The notes under the pieces: model-generated
Databases searched by the model: none
Seen by the model: the letters and a program-made list of their open reading frames with translations, nothing else
Told to the model about the DNA's origin: nothing
DNA from: Cephalotus follicularis
Taxonomy: Eukaryota; Streptophyta; Magnoliopsida; Oxalidales; Cephalotaceae
Assembly (NCBI GenBank): GCA_001972305.1
Contig: BDDD01000560.1
Span: forward strand, 846,384 to 910,383
Reading direction: 5' to 3'
Length of the DNA stretch: 64,000 nucleotides
Part shown: in pieces, positions 11,571 to 23,411 of the stretch
Layout: every line of letters begins with the position of its first letter
How positions within the stretch are numbered: position 1 is the first letter of the stretch
Position numbers and translations under genes: made by a program

Positions 11571-14500
11571 AGGCAAACAACATATTCCTCAAAATCTAAC
11601 AAACACATTTCCAATCCAAAACAAATAGTCAAGGCAGGGAGGAAGAAAGAGAAGGGAACAATATGCATAAAAGCACCCTCTCCTTCATCTCTCTCTTGCT
11701 TCAACACCTGTGAAAAAAAAACAAGTGAAAAATAAAGTAAAACAGAGGGAGAAAGAGAGATAAACACTTCCTCCATTGGTGAAATACTGAGCTTTTTGTA
11801 CCCACCTATGGGGCATACCATAGGTATGTCGTGGGCCTGGTAAAGGGACATGACATTTTCCATTACGGTGTGATTAGTTTACGGCATCTCTCTGTGATAT
11901 CTTTGGATAGGATTTGTGATAGAGACGTATGGATCGATCCTAGTTATATGTTATGTGATATGTTATGGGAATTGTTTGTGTAGTGTCGTACACTTCAATT
12001 CTATTTGGCATGTGGAAGTAGCACCTCCCTTGCTATATGTTGTCAGGACCCATTCCCGCTAACTCTATGGGACACGTGACCTGACCGGGGATGGCGCTCC
12101 ACTTCCTAAAAACCCTCTTAAACTAAAATTGCTCGAGTAGAAAGCCTGGGCTAGGCTAGGCGCGCAGTTGACAGGGCAGAAGATCCAACTCCTCTCCTGC
12201 TCATGTCCCGCGCACAGCTTAAAACAAAAGCTCCAAACGCGCCGTATCACTTATGCCCAAAACTTCACTTAATTATGGCTCCAAAACGCTCTGCATTACT
12301 TGAGCCCCACGTGTTCCTCACATGGACTTAACATAACGTGCAAAGCATGCCCGGGGAGAGCACACATGTGCAACTCACGAGCACACTTAACCACCTGCCC
12401 TGGGAGAGACGCACGCACACCACACGTGCTCACTTAAGCTCCCCTGGGGACATTCCTTGTCCCCCGGCACCCCTGCTCAACTCAACAACACAACTAATAT
12501 CAAAACGCACAGCATAACTTAAACGCTATCCATCAAACATGTGCCCGTCCCGAGCCTTCTTCTAACCAGTCTTCCCTGGCATATACCTGAGGACTCCTTC
12601 CCGGGGTCATACTCCAAAGGCAACCTTACCCGGGGACACCCTGCCTTCACGGGTAATACTCCAAAACTTAAAGCAAACACCTTAGCCAAAAGCTATTCTC
12701 CCCCGTTAAGCTGGTCTCCGCTATACTAGCTCGGGGACTCTGTAGCTCCCCTGCCAGGCCTGGGATCACAAAACTCATAAGATAAAAAGTTCATAAAAAC
12801 ACATGATAAACACATCTGTCAACTTAAAACATCCATAACATATCTCGAAAGTATAAATCCATTACATATTTGTCCTCTGGTATACATACCCTGCCTCCCC
12901 TGGCAAGTAAAAGAACATCAAGCTTACAGAGAAAAGCTACTCTACTACAAACAAAGGGTAACAGTACCCAAAGAATGCACCATGCTATGCAAGTGCTAAA
13001 TGCCTGAGTTGACGTTCCACAGTGCTGAGCTCAAAAACTACCTTGCTAAGCTATCTATTGCTGAGTTGGAGGGTCTCCTCCGGCTGGCTGGTCTGCAAAA
13101 CAGTCTGTGAGAGGATTAGTCCAACTGACTAAGTGAATGAGAACAAAACATCCCCTGGTACATTCTTAAAAATGAATGTGCTAAAAGAAAGCTTACCATG
13201 AGCATGAAAAACTATCCCAACTGGGGAAAAGACTGTATACAAAGCATATCTCATGGCATACAATAAGGAAAAGCTCAAAGTACTTGAAGAAATCTTACTC
13301 TTTTCTCTGCTTAGCTAGTTCTAGAATATTCTTGAAAGCTGAAACAACATAAGAATACAACTGATTAAAAAAAAGAGATATGATAAACATGTCCTTCCCA
13401 GCTAAACGCCCGAGGAGAAAAACTAAGCTAGAACTGGCTTTTCTTTGCTGTAGCTGATCTAGGCCAAAGCCTGTTGGTTACATAATATAGTTGCCAACTG
13501 ATAGTGGCCTGAGCTAGTTTTTGGCCTAGGCCGAGCTGGGCGGCTCACCTGCTGACTCATCTGTTCTTTCTATTATTTTGGCCTTAGCAGAGCTGGGCAG
13601 CTTACCTGCTGACTCATCTATGCCTTGCTTACTTCTTTACTGAAAGCTGGGCTGGGGACTAAAAGTCCCGAGGACAAGGTCCTCCTCTAGAAAACCTGCT
13701 GAAAGGCTCTATATACTACTATATCTGATAACTTAGCTCAACTATATTCACCGATATACATTTTCCTAGCAACAATGCAAGGGGATCCGGGTATGGAACC
13801 CAGGGACAGACTCACTCAACTTCTCATCCGGTGATGATAGGCTTAGGAGGAAGGAGCTTGTACATGTGTGTTCGGCTACACTCAACCTGTACACTGTCCT
13901 AGCCACAATGTAAGGAGATCCAGGTAGGACCTGGGGGCAGACTCGCTCAATAACCCATCATAGACAATAGGTACGCTGAGGAGGGGGGTGAACGCGTACA
14001 CGTCATCTCATCTGAAGATGAACGATATCAAGGCTGTATAACATCTTACTCTGGGCTCTGGGAAATGCTCCACTAAAAAAGAATGGTTAGCATAAGGCAT
14101 TGGGGAAAACAACTTCCCATCATAACTCACTTACTCAAACTGAAGCTGAGGAGAAGGAATCTCAAGAAAATAAGGTGAAAAATAAATTACTTTAAAAGAA
14201 AGGATGTCCCACTCACTGTTTTTGCTACTTCCTTGGACGTTAGCGTTCCTTCTTCTCTGCTACGCTCTTCCTTTTTGCTTGACTGCTTCTTTCCCCATCC
14301 GCTTGTTCTTCTTGCTGGGGTCGGACGCTTCAAGCTCCCTGTGGTTCAGGTGCTAAGAACGGAAAGAAGAAGAAGAAAACTAGAACTCTCTCTCTCTCTA
14401 AAACTCTCTAATCTGATGAAGCTAGAAGAAGGATGGCTACAACTCCAAAGTCTCCGCACTAATCCCAACTTAAGCCATCAAACATCTTGGAAGTTGGAAT

Positions 14501-15406
14501 CTTCCTCAACAAGCTTTGCACTTAAGTCCTTCAACTAACACTAATCATGCTTTACACTTGGGCTTATAACACAAACCACACTTAACCTTCTTCCCTTTCT
14601 CAAATTAAGTCCAAAGCCTATAAAAAAAATTATACACCATAGAAAAGTTCTAGAACTGCTACAGGGCGTTACATATGTGTTCTGATATGTGATATGTTAT
14701 GTGGCTCAGTATGAAACATTATGTTTTGAAAGGTATGCTTTATGTTCTGAAAAGTATGGAACTTTATGTTTTGAAAGGAATGCTTTATGTTCTGAAAAGT
14801 ATGTTTTATGTTTCAAAAGTTATGGATTTCATTTATACGAAATTTACTGAGGTAATTTATAAAGAATGTTTAAATTTTTTTGTTTTTTTTCATTTCGAAA
14901 TCTGTTTTGTTCCAAAATTTGGTTTGTTTCGTAACTATTCTATTTTGATTAGTAACTGTTCTGTTTTGTTTCTTTACTGTTCTGTTTTGATTAGTAACTG
15001 TTCTATTTTGTTTCGTAAGTGTTCTGTTTTGTTTGTAAATTGTTTTATGATTCTATGTCCGTACTGAGGTTTGCTCAGCCGTGTTTTTGTTTTCCATGCG
15101 GCAGGTTATCAGGAGCTTTTGGGGCAAGTGTGATGAGAGAGTTACCCTATGTCAGAGGATCACTTAGGAGTTTGATTCTGTCATTTGAATAATAATTGTA
15201 TTATGATCATATGTTGACCGGTGTGATGAACTTAATTTTTTATTTTGGAGTTTATGTTAAGGATTATACATGTTTTCATATTTTAGAACCACCACGTATT
15301 GATGATGGTTAAGATTAAGATTTTTGACATGTTTTTAGCTCAATTTTTTTGTGACACACCGATCCCGAATCTGGAGTGATCCCGATTCTGAATCAGGGGT
15401 GTTACA
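11571..15406 (+). repeat. LTR-like sequence, plus orientation, interrupted by a solo LTR
   Basis: Excluding the insert at 12041-14678, this reads as the downstream part of a gypsy LTR. It has an AGTGTCGTACACTT block near 11985, a CTGAGGTTTGCTCAGCC block near 15064 and a terminal GGGGTGTTACA at 15396-15406. The left end is not defined. It abuts the broken 3' LTR of copia element E at 15407 with no visible duplication, so this junction is probably a deletion. Confidence 0.5.
12041..14673 (-). mobile_element. Solo LTR of a gypsy-type element (2633 bp), TSD TATGT
   Basis: Begins TGTCAGGACCC and ends GGGCGTTACA, flanked by perfect 5-bp duplications TATGT at 12036-12040 and 14674-14678. The minus-strand reading TGTAACGCCC...GGTCCTGACA sets its orientation. 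There is no interior, primer site or open frame of interest, so two LTRs have probably recombined to one. Internal tandem duplications occur near 13533/13591 (about 58 bp) and near 13770/13907 (about 137 bp). It is more GC-rich than its surroundings. Confidence 0.85.
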
Positions 15407-17335
15407 CTAAACAATTATAAACAATAAAATATCTTGCAAATAATTAAAAGAGTAAGGGATAGAAAGTTCCAAATAAGTTTTAGAGTGGTTCGGCAAACCA
15501 TGCCTACGTCCGTTCTCCCAAGTCGTGCTTGGGGCTCCATTAGAATGTAATCCCCCGATCATAAACAGTAACTCTGAATTTTTACAAGTGGAATCCAAAC
15601 TTGAATTTTTGCAAGCTAAATTCTAACTCGGATTTTTTGAAGTTAAATCCTAACTTTGAGAAAGGTACCGATGACCTTGGGCTTACAACAAATGTGTGAA
15701 ATGAGTGTTTTAAATGTAACCTTTACAAAGGCTGATATAACAAATATAAAGCTCAAGTAGAAAACTCTGTTGAAAGCATAAAGGCTTGTATGCTTTGGAT
15801 ATTGCTTTCTTGCTTTGGATTGATTTTTCTTGTTGTTTTCTTCATGGATTGAGCCTCTATTTATAGCCTTCAGAAGTATGTAGCCATTGCTAGAGTTCAA
15901 GAACCCATCAAAGAGCTGTTGGAGCTATTCAGGGAAAGGATCACCATTTCAGCACCTTCAAATTTTGCAGATTCTGTGTTTAGCTGTCATTGGCATTGAC
16001 GTGTACGCATGGCATTGACGTCTATCTTCTTATGCGTTGACTCTTGTAGCTTTCTACCTTGATACTCCAAGCTCTTCTTCAGCTTCAGCTCTATTCACAT
16101 TGACGCGCATCCATGGCGTTGATGCTAATATCATTTGAGTTGACTCCTTAATATCTTTATGTTAACGTCCAAACTCACTGTCTCAAATATGCACCATTTG
16201 AGTTGACGTCTTGATATGGCGTTGACGTCTATATACAAGGTGTCGACTCCACATATTTTCTACGTTGACGTTCAAGTCTCCATCACCTTTTGAAGTTGAC
16301 GTCTTCCTCAAGGCGTTGACGTAAATCATAATTTTCCAAGACGTTGACGAGGATAAAGATGGCATTGATGAGAATCATCTTGCTAAACCCAGAACATGTA
16401 CTAATTACTAGCACGTTGATGCCTACAGCATAGTCATTGTCGCCAATAGTTCTGATATGCAAGTTTAAGCTCTCTTGCAATACAAGTTAACTTGGTTAAA
16501 GACTCCTTCACATCAGGAAAACACATTAGGTGTTTTGTAATCATCAAAACAAGGATTGTAACATATAAATGTCAACAGTACGCATGGCGTTGACATCTAT
16601 CTCCTTATACGTTGACTCCTGTGGCTCTTTGCGTTGACAATCCAAGCTTTTCTTCAGCTTCAACTCTATTCACTTGGTTAAAGATTCCTTCACATCATGC
16701 AAACACATTGGGTGTTTTGTAATCATCAAAACAAGGATTGTAACATATAAATGTCAACAGTACGCATGGCGTTGACGTCTATATCCTTATACGTTGACTC
16801 GTGTGGCTCTTTGCGTTGACACTCCAAGCTTTTCTTCAGCTTCAACTCTATTCACGTTGACGCATCTCCATAGCGTTGACGCTAATATCATTTGAGTTTA
16901 CTCCATAATATCTTGGCGTTAACGTCCAAACTCACTGTCCCAAATGTGCACCATTTGCATTGATGTCTTGATATGATGCTGACGTCTATAGACAAGGTGT
17001 TGACTCCACATGTTTTTTGCGTTGACGTTCAAGTCTCTATCACCTTTTGACGTTGACGTCTTCCTCAAGGCATTACCGTAAATTATAGTTTCCCAGCACG
17101 TTGACGAGGATAAAGATGGTGTTGACGAGAATCATCTTGCTCAACCCAGAACAACTATGCAAGCCCAGCACGTTGATGCCTAAAACTTAGTCGTTGACGC
17201 CAACAAGACTTATATGCAAGTTTTAGCTTACTTACAATGCAAGTTAACTTTGTTAGAGCTTCCTTCACATCAAACACACAGATTAGGTGTTTTGTAATCA
17301 TCAAAACAAAGATTGTAACACATAAATGTCGGAAA
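15407..17335 (-). repeat. 3' LTR of copia element E, truncated and internally amplified
   Basis: 15407-16577 matches the 5' LTR at 62611-63773 of the same orientation; the last 107 bp of the LTR are missing at 15407. A TATA box, CTATAAATAG on the minus strand, lies at 15857-15866. The LTR terminus (GTAACATATAAATGTCAACA-type) occurs three times, ending near 16577, 16760 and 17335, so the U3 end has been partly duplicated twice. GTTGACG-type arrays fill 15990-17210. Confidence 0.8.
15990..17210 (-). repeat. GTTGACG core array, copia E 3' LTR
   Basis: Dozens of GTTGACG / GTCGAC / GTTAACG cores, mostly 19-22 bp or twice that apart, spread over the duplicated U3. Same array as at 63210-63565. Confidence 0.8.
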
Positions 17336-17876
17336 TCTCCCCCTTTTTGATGATGACAAAACATTTACAATAGGAAGGTATAAAGCATTTCAAAACAAAC
17401 TTTAAACATATGCAAATATTAACTTGTGCAAGAAGTTAACATCGTTATACCAATACAAACTATGCATACATATATGCAAATCAACTAAATGTGTCAACTC
17501 CCCCTTAATATGATATCAATATATCAAAAAATAAAAAGACTCTATACCATGTAAAAACTCAAATAATTCATATCAAGAAACTGAAAATCACAAAACACAC
17601 TCCCCTTTTTAAACATCAACAAACACTCTCCCCCTTTTTGGAAATCATCAAAAGGGACAAAATAATTTCTCCCCCTCAAACAATAACAAAGATGCATATG
17701 AAACTATTGTATTTCACATAAACCTAGTTATCTTCTAAGGTGTGAGAATGTATTTTCATCAAGTGGTTTGGTGAACATATCTGCAATTTGTTCTTGTGTG
17801 GGAATGTATGTGAGAGTGACATCTTCTTTTTCTATGTGATCTCTAATGAAATGATGTCTAATATCTATATGCTTTG
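17336..17876 (-). pseudogene. pol: Copia element E: RNase H C-terminus and polypurine tract
   Basis: Minus-strand coding from 17876 to the stop at 17728 reads the typical end of a copia RNase H: HIDIRHHFIRDHIEKED, then QIADMFTKPLDENTF and a terminal arginine pair. The 390 bp between this stop and the LTR are noncoding. They end at a polypurine tract, AAAAAGGGGGAGATT on the minus strand (about 17337-17351), next to the 3' LTR. The frame is cut at 17876 by insertion of B1; the preceding residues (ICLSKNPVHHCRTK) lie on the far side at 26019 onward. Confidence 0.85.
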
Positions 17877-18329
17877 GGTAATAACCGCAATTTTAATTAA
17901 TGTATATTGAACACTTGATGAATAAAATATGCATTATATTGAGATTTACTGTCCCATTGGTTATATCAATTGCGATTTTGGTTTTAATTGAGGGAATTAG
18001 CTTAAGTAACAAAAAATCAGCCACCTACAGCCGACTGTCACAGGGTAACAGTCGACTGCCTGGTTTATGGAAGAACAGCCGACTGTCACGGGAGAACAGT
18101 CAACGGGTTGATTCGTGGAGTGGACAGACAACTGGTAAAGCACGGGACAAGTGTATGTTCATGGCGCGAGACAGAGCATAGGCGTGGCATGTAATGGACA
18201 GGTGTTGTATGCATGCCACCAGCTGTATCAACATGCAAGGGTTATTTCTTGCATGTTCTCTATTCCTTCTGCAGACCTGCAACCAGCAAAAACAGGTGAG
18301 AAAGAACAAAAGAAACAAATGTGCATGTG

Positions 18330-18362
<33 letters not shown>

Positions 18363-19130
18363 GAAAGGATAAGGCTGAATTAAAGGGAATCTGACGAGTT
18401 CTAAGGTTTTAAAACCTTTATATCAGCTGTGAGAGTTGCATGTGAGTGTTAGAAATCGTTGAGAGATAGAGAAATGATCTAAACAAATTACTGGAGGAAT
18501 TGCTAGAGCTTGCATGTTATTTTTTGGAGAAGACTCAAGTGAGAGTGAAGCTTGATTTTCCAGGTAAGTCACAAATCCGAGTTCATTACTGATATTGAGG
18601 TTGTAGTAATGTAACACACTGATGTTAGATACATAAAACCACTTTTAAACACGACTAAGAATTATAAACCTAGAATTAGAATGGAAATGAAAGTTGGTTA
18701 AAACGTGGAACTAGAGTAAGAGCTTTCAATAAGCTACCGTTTGGAGTTATAGCTGTTATCATGACTAGATATCTGGATGAACTTACTGGTTTGATATCTA
18801 AACCTGTAAACATGCAATTGTATAGATTAACTTGTTGAAATTGGAAAGTTTGTGTGGAGTTGGGACTTGGAACTCAAAGAGAGAAATCAACTCAATTTGA
18901 TTTCGGGATAGCATTGAGGTAGGGGTTTTGACATGTTTTAGAAGATATGATATGTATAGCATATCTGGATAATTTCTCTGTGATTGCATATTATTGGTTT
19001 GAATTGGAGGTTGAACATGCATACTCTGTTTGGTTGAACCACTGCCTGACGTTTATGGACAAAACCAGTCGACTGTTGAACCTTAACAGTCGACTGCTCA
19101 ATGTAACCAGCCGACTATAAAGAACAAACA
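17877..19130 (+). repeat. 5' LTR of B1, 3' half deleted
   Basis: Aligns to 23412-24675. A TATA-like TTATATCAGC lies at 18417-18426 and a perfect splice-donor consensus CAG|GTAAGT at 18561-18569. CAGTCGACTG cores occur at 18030, 18051, 18078 and 18099 (gaps 21, 27, 21), and again from about 19066. The copy breaks inside a core (CAGT, 19130) and joins gag. A GA microsatellite lies at 18329-18360. Confidence 0.85.
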
Positions 19131-22100
19131 GTGGATAAGAGACCTGGAGAAAATATTTACTATTCTGGAGTGTACTGATGAGCAGAAACTCAACTTTTCT
19201 GTATACCGCTTATGGGGCGAGGCTACCTATTGGTGGGAGATGACTGAAGCAAAGTGGGAATGTCGTGGACTTGACAGGACTTGGGATAGATTTCAGTCTG
19301 AGTTCTCTGTAGCTTATGTTCCACAGATGGAACGTGACTGGAGGGAGACCGAGTTAATGGAGTTACGTCAAGGGGATATGACGGTAGCTCAGTACCAGAC
19401 TAGGTTTGTGGAGTTGGAAAGGTATACACCCAATCTTGTGGAGGGTGAATCGAGGAAGATTAGAAGGTTCCTGAAAGGCCTTCGACCTGACATCAGATCC
19501 AAACTGTTAATGTTGCAGCTAACTTCTTTTGTAGATATTACTAAAAGGGCAAGGATTCTGGAGGCCAACGCTAATGAAAGGAGACTGGAGCGGTCTCGCG
19601 CTAATCAATCGAGGCCTGCACAATCACAAGGGCAGGGAAGTAATAATCCTGCTAAATCATCAAAGTCTGGTAACCGGGGTCAAGGGGGTTCTCGACGTAG
19701 TAATTCATGATCAAGGACTCCTAACCGAAGCAGACAATAGAATTCGGGTGGATGTACTTTTTGTGGTCGCTAGAACCATGATGAGACTGAGTGTTGGAAA
19801 AAGATGGGGAAATGCTTGAGGTGTGGCTCACAAGAACATATGCTGAATGATTGTCCAATGATGAGGGATCAAACACGCAGCCAACGGGGAAGTGCTGGTG
19901 CCAGTGGTAGTGTTGCGACTGCTCAAAGGCGAAGGGATACCAGAAAAGGGATTGTGAAAGGTAGGGTCTACATCTTATCTAAAGATGATGTACTAGAATC
20001 TACTACTGTTGTGGGAGGTACCGTTTTCATATCTGGCATACTAGCTCATGTGTTGATTGATCCTGGTGCGACACATTCATTCATTGCATCTGATTTTGCT
20101 TGCAACTTGCATGGTGTGACTTCTAGTTTACCTTATGTATTGGAGATGAGTACTCCAGCTGGTACTTGTCTCCTGTCTGAAACTATAATGAAAAATTGTG
20201 AGATCACGGTAGCTGGGATTCAGTTATCTGCTGACATGATAGTGTTATCTATCCGAGTTTTTGATGTAATCTTGGGGATGGACTGGCTGTATGCTCATCA
20301 TGCTTGTGTTTATTGCTATAATAAGATGATGACCTTTTATCTTCGGGATGGAACTGAGTGCAAGTTTATCGGGGAGAAGAATGTTTTTGCTTCGATCATT
20401 TCGTATACTCGAGCACAGAAGTATCTTAAGCAAGGATGTAAAGGCTATTTGCTGTATGTGATTGATCATACGAAAGGTACGCCTAGTATTGAGCAAGTTC
20501 CTATTGTATGTGATTTTCCTGACGTGTTTCCGGATGATCTTACTTCATTGCCACCGGAAAGAGATGTAGAGTTCAGCATTGAACTAATGCCTGGGACTGC
20601 TCCTATATCAAAACCTCCGTAACGAATGGCTCCTACCGAACTAAAGGAGTTGAAGACTCAATTGTAGGATTACCTTGATAAGGGCTTCATCAGACCGAGT
20701 GTGTCACCGTTGGGAACACCGGTTCTGTATGTGAAAAAGAAGGATGGATCGATGCGACTATGCATCGATTACAGGCTGCTGAATCAGGTAACTATGAAGA
20801 AAAAGTATCCTTTACCACATATCAAGGAGTTGTTCGACCAATTGCAAGGCTCTACTATATTCTCCAAACTTGACCTGAGGACAGGTTATCATCAATTGAG
20901 GATCCGGGAAGGTGATGTGGAGAAGTCCGAATTTCGAACCAGATATAGGCATTACGAATTTCTGATACTGCCGTTTGGTTTGACAAATGCTCCTGCAGCC
21001 TTTATGTGTTTGATGAACAGAGTGTTGTAGCCCTATCTTGACCAGTTTGTCGTTATATTCTTAGACGACATCCTGATTTATTCAAGGAGTATTGAGGAGC
21101 ACATGGAGCATTTGAGGATTGTATTGCTGACATTGCGGAAGGAACATTTATTCGCCAAATTCAGCAAGTGCGAGTTTTGGCTGGATCATGTGACTTTCCT
21201 AGGTCATATTGTGTCGAGTGAAGGATTATCGGGTGATCCTTCAAAGATAGAGAGTATTGTTGATTGGCCCCAACCGAGGAGCATTACTGAGGTTCGTAGC
21301 TTCTTGGGATTGGCTGGCTACTACCGAAGGTTCATCAATGGGTTTTTGAAGCTTGCTACACCATTGACACGGTTGACTCAGAAGAAGTCGATTTTTGTGT
21401 GGGATGATTCTTGTGAGGTAAGTTTCCAAGAGTTAAAGAGTCGGTTGATTTCGGCTCCAGTGTTGGCATTATCGGAGGGTAATGAGGGTTTTACCGTGTA
21501 TACTGATGCTTCTGGGAATGGATTGGGATGCGTTCTTATGAAACATGGTAGGGTGATTGCTTACGCATCGAGAAAGTTGAAGATGTATGAAGAAAACTAT
21601 CCCGTACACGATCTTGAGTTGGCAGCCATAGTATTCGCTTTGCCGAAATGGAGACACTACCTCTATGGTGCTCAATTTGAGATCTTCACTGACCATAAAA
21701 GTTTAAAGTATTTGTTTTCCCAGAAGGTGCCTAACATGAGACAGAGACGATGGGTGGAGTTCTTTAATGATTATAACTACAACATTCAGTACCACCCAGG
21801 AAAGGCGAATGTAGTGACGGATGCGCTGAGTCGTAAGGCAATGATTGCTAGAGCAATGGTTTCACAGTGGAAGCTATTAGAGGAATTTCAGATATGGAAT
21901 CCGTTCATGGTTTCCCGAGGAGTTATTGTGGCAAATCTTAGAGCACAACCGGAACTTCTGGAGCGTATTCTGACTGCTCAATACAGTGACACTGAGTTAT
22001 CGAGTATTCGAGAGAACTTAGACACTGATTCTGAATTCTCCATCCATACTGATGCTATACTGAGGTTCCGAGGAAGGGTATGTGTTCTGGATGACGAAAG

Positions 22101-23370
22101 CATCAGGGATGAGCTACTGCAGGAAGCCCACAAGTCAAAATACAGTGTTCACCCGGGAAGTTCTAAGATATGTCATGACCTGAAAAGGAACTCTTTGTGG
22201 AGTGGTATGAAAAGAGAGATTGCTGAATACGTAGAAAGATGTTTGACCTGTCAGAGTGTGAAGGCTTAACATCAGAAACCTGTAGGGCCGCTACAATCGT
22301 TACCAGTAGTTGAGTGGAAAAGGGAGCATGTGACCATGGACTTTGTATCGGGGTTACCGAGGTCACGGAATCAGCATGAAGCAGTGTGGGATGTAGTGGA
22401 CAGACTCACTAAGTCTGCTCACTTTCTTCCAATGAATATGACGTATTCTATCGAGAAGTAGACTCGATTGTATATCTAGGAGATAGTGAGATTGCATGGA
22501 GTATCGGTTAGTATTGTTTGTGACCGTGATGCTAGATTCACTGCAAGGTTCTAGAAGAAGTTCCAAGCGGCGATGGGGACAACATTGAACTTCAGTACTG
22601 CATTCCACCCACAGACCGACGAACTGTCCGAGCATACCATTCAGACTCTGGAGGATATGCTGCGGGCTTGTATGATTGATTTTGCTGGGAGTTGGGAGGA
22701 TCATTTGTCACTGATTGAGTTCTCTTACAACAACAGCTATCACACCAGCATTGGAATGGATCCCTATAAAGCCTTGTATGGGAGAAAGTGCAGATCGCCT
22801 ATTTTCTGGGACGAGGTCGGTGAGAGACAAGTGGTGGGATCGGACTTGGTACAAGAGACTACTGACAAAGTGGAAGTGATCAAGAAGAGACTGCTAGCTG
22901 CACAGAGTCGGCAAAAGAGTTACGCCGATATAAAGAGGAGAAAGCCAGAATCCGAGAAAGGGGATCATGTTTTCCTGAAGATCTCACCTTCGAAAGGGAT
23001 ACACCGTTTTGGACTCAAGGGGAAGTTGGTTCCAAGGTACATTGGACCTTATGATATACTGGAGAGAGTGGGGGAAGTGGCATATCAGATTGCACTACCG
23101 CCCAGTTTGTCGAATGTTCATAACGTATTTCATGTTTCCATGTTACGAAAATACATACCTGACTCATCTCACATATTGAGCTACGACCCTGGATTCATCA
23201 GTGATAACTTATCTTATGAAGAGAGGCCGATGGATTGGATGGAGAAAGTGTTGAAGAATAAGACTATTACTATGGTAAAGATATTGTGGCAGTTTCACGG
23301 GATCGAAGAGGTGACCTGGGAACGTGAAGCTGAGATGATGGAAACATTTCCTCACTTGTTCGGAATGTAA
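19131..23370 (+). pseudogene. gag-pol: B1 gag-pol polyprotein remnant: one frame, ten stops
   Basis: A single reading frame runs from the gag core to the end with stops at 19708, 19738, 19771, 20620, 20665, 21028, 22267, 22459, 22477 and 22552 and no frameshift. Order: Retrotrans_gag core (19131-19560); two CX2CX4HX4C zinc knuckles (about 19750-19860); retropepsin with DPGATHSFI (about 20065); reverse transcriptase (20700-21100) with FLDD at about 21060; RNase H with TDAS, DLEL, TDHK and DALSRK; integrase with an H2C2 zinc finger, MDF, VCDRDARF and the third acidic motif altered to TDELSEHT; and a C-terminal chromodomain-like end (VKILWQFHG, VTWEREAEMMETFPHLF) typical of Tekay/Del. The gag start is deleted. 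It cannot make an intact polyprotein. Confidence 0.9.
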
Positions 23371-23411
23371 AGGCTGAATTCGGGGATGAATTTTCTTTAA
23401 AGATGGGGGAA

